Assembly: GCA_964345975.1 (NCBI GenBank)
Contig: CAYFSS010000035.1
Span: forward strand, 1 to 11,390
From: CAYFSS01 sp964345975
Lineage (GTDB): Bacteria; Bacillota; Clostridia; Saccharofermentanales; Fastidiosipilaceae
Direction: 5' to 3'
Length of the DNA stretch: 11,390 nt
The position numbers were made by a program, and so were the translations under genes. Below are positions 6,124-11,390 of this stretch, one piece after another (the first letter of the stretch is position 1; each line of letters begins with the position of its first letter). The notes under the pieces are model-generated. The model did not search any database and was not told the origin of the DNA. It worked only from the letters and a program-made list of their open reading frames with translations.

Positions 6124-7365
6124 GTGTTGCACAAACTCACAGACAATTTGGTGAATCGATTCGTGGCTGAACCGGATGATTATGAAAAGCCGAAGTCGAG
6201 GCTCCAATACGGACGATTGACCGGTTTCACGGGTCTTTTTATCAACGCGCTCTTGGCTGCGAGTAAATTTGTCGCCGGTTACTTCACCGGCTCAGTCGCT
6301 TTGATGGGTGACGCAGCAAACAATCTATCGGATTCAGGAAGCTCCGTGGTTACGCTCGTAGGTTTTCATTTGTCGAATCAGCCACCGGATAGGGAACATC
6401 CGTTTGGCCATGCCAGAAGTGAGTATATTTTCTCGGCTGCTGTTGCGGTTGCCGTTATTGTCGTTGCTGTCCAGCTCTGCTTAAACTCGATTCAGAGGAT
6501 TATGTCTCCTGAAGTTGTGGCATTTACTCCCTTTGCGATCGCGGCGATGGTCTTAGCGATTATCTTTAAGCTCTGGCTCTATCTTTTCTATCGCCGTATC
6601 GGTGAACGGATCGACTCGGATATCTTACGGGCTCAAGCTGTCGATAGTATCGCCGATGTCGGGTCTACCGGAGCGGTCGTTGTAAGTCTCTTGCTATCGC
6701 CTGTTCTAGGGTTTGATCTTGATGGCTACATGGGGCTTGTCGTTTCTTTTCTTGTCATTAAGTCCGGCTTTGAGATTCTCATGGACAATTACAACAGCTT
6801 GCTTGGCGGTGCGCCCAGTCCGGAAGAGATAGAAAAGATCGGAAAATATATTCTAGCGTATGACCGTGTGATCGATATCCATGATCTCGTCATTCATAAC
6901 TATGGTGGCATACAAAAGTTTGCAACGGTTCACGTTGAGGTCAATGCCGATGATAACTGGCTGGAAGCCCATGAAGAGATCGACAAGATGGAGCTCAAGG
7001 CCGTAGAAGAACTGGGTCTTAACCTGGTCGTCCATATGGACCCTGTCGTCCTGGATGATCCGAAGATCTATGGGCTCCAGGAAGATGTGCGAAAGATAGT
7101 TCAGGATTTCGACGAGGATTTCGATATTCACGACTTTCGGATGTTCCATCGGAGGACACGCCCCCAAATCTTCTTCGACGTCGATGTTCCCTCAATCTCT
7201 GCTGTGGAAGATGATGTGATTGAACAAGAGATCTATACCAAAGTGAAAGAACTGATACCCCATGCAGATGTCCGGGTGACCATCGATCGGCAAGTTATGC
7301 CACCGACACCACGGCGCAACTGGACTGAAGAGGAATACCAGGAAGCACGGGATGAGGAGGAGTGA
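6124..7365 (+). CDS. Cation diffusion facilitator, probable Mn(II)/divalent metal exporter
   Basis: This membrane protein of the CDF family exports divalent metal in exchange for protons. From the GTG at 6124, which has AGAAGAAGG (6108-6116) 7 bases upstream, it has 413 residues. An in-frame TTG at 6103 lacks a site. About six membrane helices span roughly residues 34-220. The transport-site motifs are N66-x3-D70 in helix 2 (DAANNLSD) and D174-x3-D178 in helix 5 (AVDSIADVGS). Asn in place of the zinc-type His or Asp suggests the manganese-exporting MntE-like branch. The cytoplasmic part looks like two tandem ferredoxin-like domains, each with a DIHD motif (251-254 and 334-337) followed by an alternating beta strand. 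An acidic tail ends the protein. The total of about 400 residues is longer than the 300 of minimal CDF proteins. The metal assignment is inference. Confidence 0.88.
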   Translation: MLHKLTDNLVNRFVAEPDDYEKPKSRLQYGRLTGFTGLFINALLAASKFVAGYFTGSVALMGDAANNLSDSGSSVVTLVGFHLSNQPPDREHPFGHARSEYIFSAAVAVAVIVVAVQLCLNSIQRIMSPEVVAFTPFAIAAMVLAIIFKLWLYLFYRRIGERIDSDILRAQAVDSIADVGSTGAVVVSLLLSPVLGFDLDGYMGLVVSFLVIKSGFEILMDNYNSLLGGAPSPEEIEKIGKYILAYDRVIDIHDLVIHNYGGIQKFATVHVEVNADDNWLEAHEEIDKMELKAVEELGLNLVVHMDPVVLDDPKIYGLQEDVRKIVQDFDEDFDIHDFRMFHRRTRPQIFFDVDVPSISAVEDDVIEQEIYTKVKELIPHADVRVTIDRQVMPPTPRRNWTEEEYQEARDEEE

Positions 7366-7429
7366 GGACGGGCTTTTGTGGCTTAAAACCAAGAGCCTCA
7401 CAGCACAGGTTTTGTTTAGGAGGAAGCCG

Positions 7430-10081
7430 ATGAAGAAATCAGGACTCCGTTTGTTGTCTCGCATCATCGTCATCGTGATGCTCATCGCAATGCTCATCGT
7501 TTCGAGCCATGTGACGTTGCTCGCGGAAATGGGTGAAGCGATCCCTTCAGAGAGTGTACTTGAAGATGCGGCGGTCCCTTCAGAGGATATACTCGAAGAT
7601 GAGGCAGTGGCTCCTGAAGAAGCTGAAGTTGCTGCGCCGGTGCTGTCACCCAACAAATCAAAACCTCTTCGGATTGGAATAGGCAATGTCCAAGGAAATT
7701 TTAGTTTCTTCTTCGGCGAGACCACGGAAGATAGGAAGATCGCTGAATTGACTGAACTCAATGTCCTGACCAATGACAGGAGCGGGGATATCGTCTATCA
7801 GGGGATTGATGGGGAAATAAGGTCATACAACGGTGCGGATTACAGCTACTTTGGTCCGGCCAATTTGGATGTAACGATTGATGAGACGAATAATTCGACG
7901 GCGTACACTTGGACCTTGCGCAATGATTTGAAATTTAGTGACGGGACGCCTTTGACCGTCGATGATCTCATCTTCACGTTTTATGTTTTGGCGGATCCTT
8001 CATATGACGGACCCAGCACATTTAATACTTTACCTATTAGAGGATTGAACGAGTATCGCACGCAAACCTCCAGCTTGGTCTATGAAAAATATGCCGCACT
8101 GTGGGATGCAATCATCGAGGCCGGGCAAAATCATGAACTTCCCGAGGTTTCATGGACGAAAGAAATGGAAGACAGGGTGTGGGGCGATCTGTCGGTTGCA
8201 GCTCGCGAAGGACTTGAGCTGGTCATTGCCTATGTCGATAGCAACTATGCCTCCCTCTATGCAGAGGATTTAACCGGTTTAGCACCCGATAAGCTTCGCG
8301 AGGATGACCTTGAAACAGCGCTCGCCATGTCCCTATGGGGTTTTGGGGCATTCGTCTACGATGAAGCGGATTTGATGACGCAAGATCCGGACGCCACAAA
8401 TACAGAGGTCGAAGCGTCAGATGAGCAAGCGATAGACGAGCTTTCAAAGGATACGGCGGAGTCTGAGGAGTCGCCTGATGTGGCAATAGGCTATGTTTTA
8501 AATGACAAGCGATGGGACTTTAGAAAAGGGCAATCTCCTACGGTAGAAGACTTCCTCAGTGGAACTCTCGAACTCTACGACGGAGATTATGCCGCGCTGA
8601 TGCGAGCGGAGACTGCGAATGTTGGTGGGAAGCAGGCAAGTAAGCTCAAAGAAGAATTTATCTTTGAATTTGGTGCACAGGACGAAGAACAGGCTGCAGG
8701 TGTGCCCAATATTGCAGGCATCTCCCGCTTAAGTGAGACCCAAGTAGAGATTGTTCTCAATGGCTACGATGCAACCGCTGTCTATAAACAGATGGTGCCT
8801 ATCGCTCCGCTTCATATCTATGGCAATGAAGAAGCCTACGACTATGAGAATCAATCTTTTGGTTTTGAGCGAGGTGACTTGACGAGTGTACGCGATCAAT
8901 CGGATCGTCCTGTCGGTGCCGGGCCTTACATCTTCCAAGGCTACAATGACGGGGTCATTTCTTTCGCAGCTAATCCCTATTATTACCGTGGTGAACCCAA
9001 GACGAAGCTTCTCCAGTTCATCGAGACCGACCCCGGAGATATGGTAGCAGCGGTTCAAGAAGACCGGCTGGATATCTCCGAACCCGTCTATTCCAAGACT
9101 ATTGCGGCTGAGATTGAAAGCTACAACAGTGAAAGTTCTGCCACGTCAACCAACCTGAGTACCGTCGTCTTTGAAGATCCCGGGTATGGTTATATTGGTT
9201 TGAATGCTTCGACCATCAATGTTGCCGGCGATGCCGGTTCTGAAGCTTCGAAGAATCTGCGTCGTGCTCTTGCCATCGTTTTGGCGGCCGAACGTGCGCC
9301 TGCCATTGAGGAGTATTTTGGCGATGCAGCTCAAGTTATCGAATACCCTATTTCGAGCACGTCCTGGGCTGCTCCTCAATCATCAGATGAAGGTTACCGA
9401 GATGCTTTTGATATGAATCTTCAAGGTGAAGCCATCTTTATCCCGGGGATGGATGATATTGAACACTCAAAAGCCGCTCTCCAAGCTGCCACGGATTATC
9501 TCTTGGCGGCCGGATTTACCCAAGAAGACGGCGTCTTCACCGCAGCACCGGACGGAGCAAAGCTCGAGTACACCGTGCTCATCCCGGGCCATGGTGAAGG
9601 TGACCATCCTTCCTATGCCATTGTGCAGAAGGCCGCTGATCTTTTTGAGGAAATAGGCATTAAGCTCACGATAGTAGATCTCAAGAGCCACGGTGAATTG
9701 TGGAAGAAACTTCAAGACGGCACAGTCGAACTATGGTGTGCGGCATGGAAGGGCTCGATCGATCCTGACCCATATCAAATCTATCACTCCTCTAGCATAG
9801 AAGGTGCAGGGGGGGCCGGCACCAATTACTACCACATCGCTGACGATCACTTGGATGAACTCATCATGGCTTCAAGATCGCATTCAGATCGTGTTTTCCG
9901 GAAGGACACTTATCGTGATGTGCTCACCATGATCTTGGATTGGGCGGTTGAAGTACCGGTATATCAACGTCAACAAAGCTATATCTTCAGTGGAGAACGC
10001 ATTGATATGGCGACAGTACCAACGAACCAGACGGGTTTCTATGATTGGTTGGATGAGATTGAGAATATTGATTTGAATTAG
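7430..10081 (+). CDS. Family 5 extracellular solute-binding protein (OppA/DppA-like), enlarged
   Basis: This is an oligopeptide-type binding protein that would deliver ligand to an ABC importer at the outer face of the membrane. The ATG at 7430 has AGGAGG (7418-7423) 6 bases upstream, giving 883 residues, against the usual 500-600. A basic start and hydrophobic segment (residues 11-32) form a signal peptide or membrane anchor, with no lipobox Cys. An acidic linker follows (33-70). Family 5 signatures are YTWTLRNDLKFSDGTPLTVDD (159-179) and, later, VGAGPYIF with FAANPYYYRG. Between about residues 195 and 426 lies a long insertion where typical OppA proteins have a few dozen residues; it includes a very acidic stretch near 319-350. 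The C-terminal lobe (DLFEEIGIKLTIVD, AAWKGSIDPDPYQIY) is normal. The only Cys I see lies in this lobe. The true ligand is unknown. Confidence 0.9.
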   Translation: MKKSGLRLLSRIIVIVMLIAMLIVSSHVTLLAEMGEAIPSESVLEDAAVPSEDILEDEAVAPEEAEVAAPVLSPNKSKPLRIGIGNVQGNFSFFFGETTEDRKIAELTELNVLTNDRSGDIVYQGIDGEIRSYNGADYSYFGPANLDVTIDETNNSTAYTWTLRNDLKFSDGTPLTVDDLIFTFYVLADPSYDGPSTFNTLPIRGLNEYRTQTSSLVYEKYAALWDAIIEAGQNHELPEVSWTKEMEDRVWGDLSVAAREGLELVIAYVDSNYASLYAEDLTGLAPDKLREDDLETALAMSLWGFGAFVYDEADLMTQDPDATNTEVEASDEQAIDELSKDTAESEESPDVAIGYVLNDKRWDFRKGQSPTVEDFLSGTLELYDGDYAALMRAETANVGGKQASKLKEEFIFEFGAQDEEQAAGVPNIAGISRLSETQVEIVLNGYDATAVYKQMVPIAPLHIYGNEEAYDYENQSFGFERGDLTSVRDQSDRPVGAGPYIFQGYNDGVISFAANPYYYRGEPKTKLLQFIETDPGDMVAAVQEDRLDISEPVYSKTIAAEIESYNSESSATSTNLSTVVFEDPGYGYIGLNASTINVAGDAGSEASKNLRRALAIVLAAERAPAIEEYFGDAAQVIEYPISSTSWAAPQSSDEGYRDAFDMNLQGEAIFIPGMDDIEHSKAALQAATDYLLAAGFTQEDGVFTAAPDGAKLEYTVLIPGHGEGDHPSYAIVQKAADLFEEIGIKLTIVDLKSHGELWKKLQDGTVELWCAAWKGSIDPDPYQIYHSSSIEGAGGAGTNYYHIADDHLDELIMASRSHSDRVFRKDTYRDVLTMILDWAVEVPVYQRQQSYIFSGERIDMATVPTNQTGFYDWLDEIENIDLN
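7544..7609 (+). repeat. 33-bp tandem duplication encoding an acidic linker
   Basis: Two adjacent 33-base units (7544-7576 and 7577-7609) share 26 of 33 positions. They encode PSESVLEDAAV and PSEDILEDEAV, residues 39-60 of the solute-binding protein. They lie between the N-terminal hydrophobic segment and the binding domain, so they lengthen a flexible, negatively charged spacer. Confidence 0.8.
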
Positions 10082-10169
10082 TGCCGAGATAGCGTTCAAG
10101 GTATCATAGAGGTGTGAATATAGCCCGACCCATAGCGATTAGAGCCGTCGGTCTGTGAGGAGCAAGAAT

Positions 10170-11246
10170 ATGTCTTCTAAGTTTAAACGTTTGGATTCTG
10201 AGCAGCGCCTGATTGCCCGAGAGAATCGTAAGCTGATCAAAGATTATGAGAAAGACCTAAAGCGTACAAACTATACGCGCTCCGAATTTGTTGCTCGAAT
10301 GAAGAATGACGAGAATGTGCTTGAAGTCGAGAATCTCCATACCCACTTCATCAGTGATAATGGGACGGTTCGGGCCGTCAATGGTGTGAATTTCGACGTC
10401 CCTAAGGGAAAGATCGTAGGGATTATCGGGGAGAAGGGGAGCGGAAAGTCCGTCATGAGTCTCTCGATCATGCAGTTGTTGGATAGACCTGCGGGTGTCA
10501 TCGTGAAGGGTGCTATTCGTTTGAAACTCCATGATGACCAAGTAGTTGATTTGGCACGTATGCCTTTACAAGAGTTAGCAGTCGTCCGCGGTACTGCTGT
10601 CACGATGGTCACCGATGAACCGGTCTCGAATCTCAATCCTGTCTTCACGATCGGGGATCAGTTGGAGGATGTCATTGGCTTCTATGATGCAGACTTGAGC
10701 CAAGAAGAAATCAAAGAACGTAGTATCCGGGCTCTGAAGCTAGTCAAAATTAGGAACGCAGACGAAGTCTACACCATGTATCCATCGCAGTTATCTGCCG
10801 GAATGCGTCAGAGAGTGAGCATCGCCATTGCTTTGACCTGCGAGCCTTCAGTCATTATCTTGGATGAGCCGACAAGATCTCTCGATGTCACGATCCAGGC
10901 TCAGATCAATGACCTGTTACTGGATCTCAATCGGGAAAATCGAACAACAATGATCCTTATTTCAAATGATCTGGGTGACGTTTCGGTTCTCTGTGACTAC
11001 GTTATCGTCATGAAGGAAGGACGAGTCGTAGAGCGGGGGACAACCGAAGAGATCTTTCATACACCGGCTCACCCCTACACATTATCTCTTCTGGACCCAC
11101 TCACAGATACCGGCCATAATGTGGACCTGTTATATCCTACGTCGCTTAGTTATGAGTTGGGTGGTCCACAAGATGAAACGTCTCTAGAGACAAGTGCGAT
11201 GGAGCAATTGACGGAAACTCATTACGTAGTAAGTTTTAAAGCTTAG
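10170..11246 (+). CDS. OppD/DppD-like ABC ATPase with degenerate ATP-site motifs
   Basis: This resembles the OppD subunit of peptide importers. The ATG at 10170 has GAGGAG (10157-10162) 7 bases upstream and gives 358 residues. The first 48 residues are a charged, helix-like extension not usual in OppD. Walker A GEKGSGKSV (87-95) and Walker B VIILDEP (228-234, with D232 and E233) are intact. Three other positions depart from the family: the Q-loop reads VTDEPVSNLNP with Asp149 in place of Gln, the signature is LSAGM (208-212) in place of LSGGM, and the switch His is Asn266 (ISNDLG). The C-terminal region keeps the HPYT start of the oligopeptide-transporter tail but lacks its Cys cluster. It lies 88 bases after the binding protein. 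Its role may be a catalytically weak half of a heterodimer, but no OppF or permease is in view. Confidence 0.85.
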   Translation: MSSKFKRLDSEQRLIARENRKLIKDYEKDLKRTNYTRSEFVARMKNDENVLEVENLHTHFISDNGTVRAVNGVNFDVPKGKIVGIIGEKGSGKSVMSLSIMQLLDRPAGVIVKGAIRLKLHDDQVVDLARMPLQELAVVRGTAVTMVTDEPVSNLNPVFTIGDQLEDVIGFYDADLSQEEIKERSIRALKLVKIRNADEVYTMYPSQLSAGMRQRVSIAIALTCEPSVIILDEPTRSLDVTIQAQINDLLLDLNRENRTTMILISNDLGDVSVLCDYVIVMKEGRVVERGTTEEIFHTPAHPYTLSLLDPLTDTGHNVDLLYPTSLSYELGGPQDETSLETSAMEQLTETHYVVSFKA

Positions 11247-11390
11247 ACCCGGAGCGAAATTCGATAGATTAATAATAGATTTAATAGAAGAAGAATTTAA
11301 TGCTTCTTATTGAGCCGTATTATGCTAGAGCCGTATAGTCAAGTCCAGAATCTTGTGTAAAATGCGCTAGTACAATGTTGGTCCTCTAGA
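11247..11390. other. Non-coding tail after the OppD-like gene
   Basis: No gene start is apparent before the window ends; the short frames here stop within about a dozen codons. AAGAAG (11288-11293) can pair with CTTCTT (11303-11308), but the stem is weak and has no U-tract. GAGCCGTAT occurs twice, at 11312-11320 and 11328-11336. A weak promoter match, TAGTCA-N16-TAAAAT (11336-11363), could serve a gene beyond the end. Confidence 0.4.

Noticed and set aside
7380..7428. Possible pairing around the binding protein ribosome binding site (GGCTT with AAGCC, AAAACC with GGTTTT)
   Set aside because: The stems are short and AT-rich, with a 10-base bulge, and the AGGAGG itself stays unpaired.
7192..7773. 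A 193-codon antisense frame over the CDF and binding protein junction
   Set aside because: It is Ser-rich, lies opposite two well-supported genes and has no recognisable motif; it reads as a shadow of the acidic linker and its flanks.
1..11390. CRISPR array, insertion sequence, prophage or integration site
   Set aside because: No regularly spaced repeats, transposase or integrase motifs, or terminal inverted repeats were seen. The gene content is ordinary chromosomal metabolism and transport.

Overview
The window looks like chromosomal DNA of a low-to-moderate GC member of the Bacillota, probably an anaerobic, Clostridia-like lineage. The reasons are the strong AGGAGG-type ribosome binding sites, apparent use of TTG and GTG starts, a butanol-dehydrogenase-like iron alcohol dehydrogenase, a YqeK-type HD hydrolase, a two-gene ABC exporter of Firmicutes type, and an oligopeptide-type binding protein. 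This placement is inferred from protein character, not from a search. I see no phage, transposon, CRISPR, rRNA or tRNA in the window.

Layout. On the minus strand, a manganese-type superoxide dismutase gene (139-747) ends in a clear intrinsic terminator (61-90). About 590 bases without a confident gene (748-1339) separate it from a run of plus-strand genes. The first block is a tight operon: an ABC exporter ATPase (1340-2128), its roughly 600-residue permease (overlapping by 8 bases), and an iron-containing alcohol dehydrogenase 14 bases later (ends 5128). Next comes a small 47-residue membrane protein (5204-5347). It is shorter than usual gene-calling cut-offs, and its ribosome binding site lies inside a predicted hairpin. 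A YqeK-like HD phosphohydrolase and a cation diffusion facilitator with two C-terminal domains follow. The last block is an oversized family 5 solute-binding protein without a lipobox (7430-10081) and an OppD-like ATPase (10170-11246) with substitutions at three ATP-site positions. No permease or OppF partner is present before the window ends.

How the genes fit together. The first three are very likely co-transcribed, though the link between exporter and alcohol dehydrogenase is unknown. Plus-strand gaps from 5128 to 10170 are only 49-88 bases and hold no convincing terminator, so read-through over the whole run is possible. Superoxide dismutase, a CDF with Mn-type metal-site residues, and a diadenosine tetraphosphate hydrolase candidate would suit metal and oxidative-stress homeostasis, but that grouping is inference. 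Most of the window is ordinary housekeeping and transport DNA. The best leads are the degenerate OppD-like ATPase with its unusual binding protein, and the hidden small membrane protein with a sequestered ribosome binding site.
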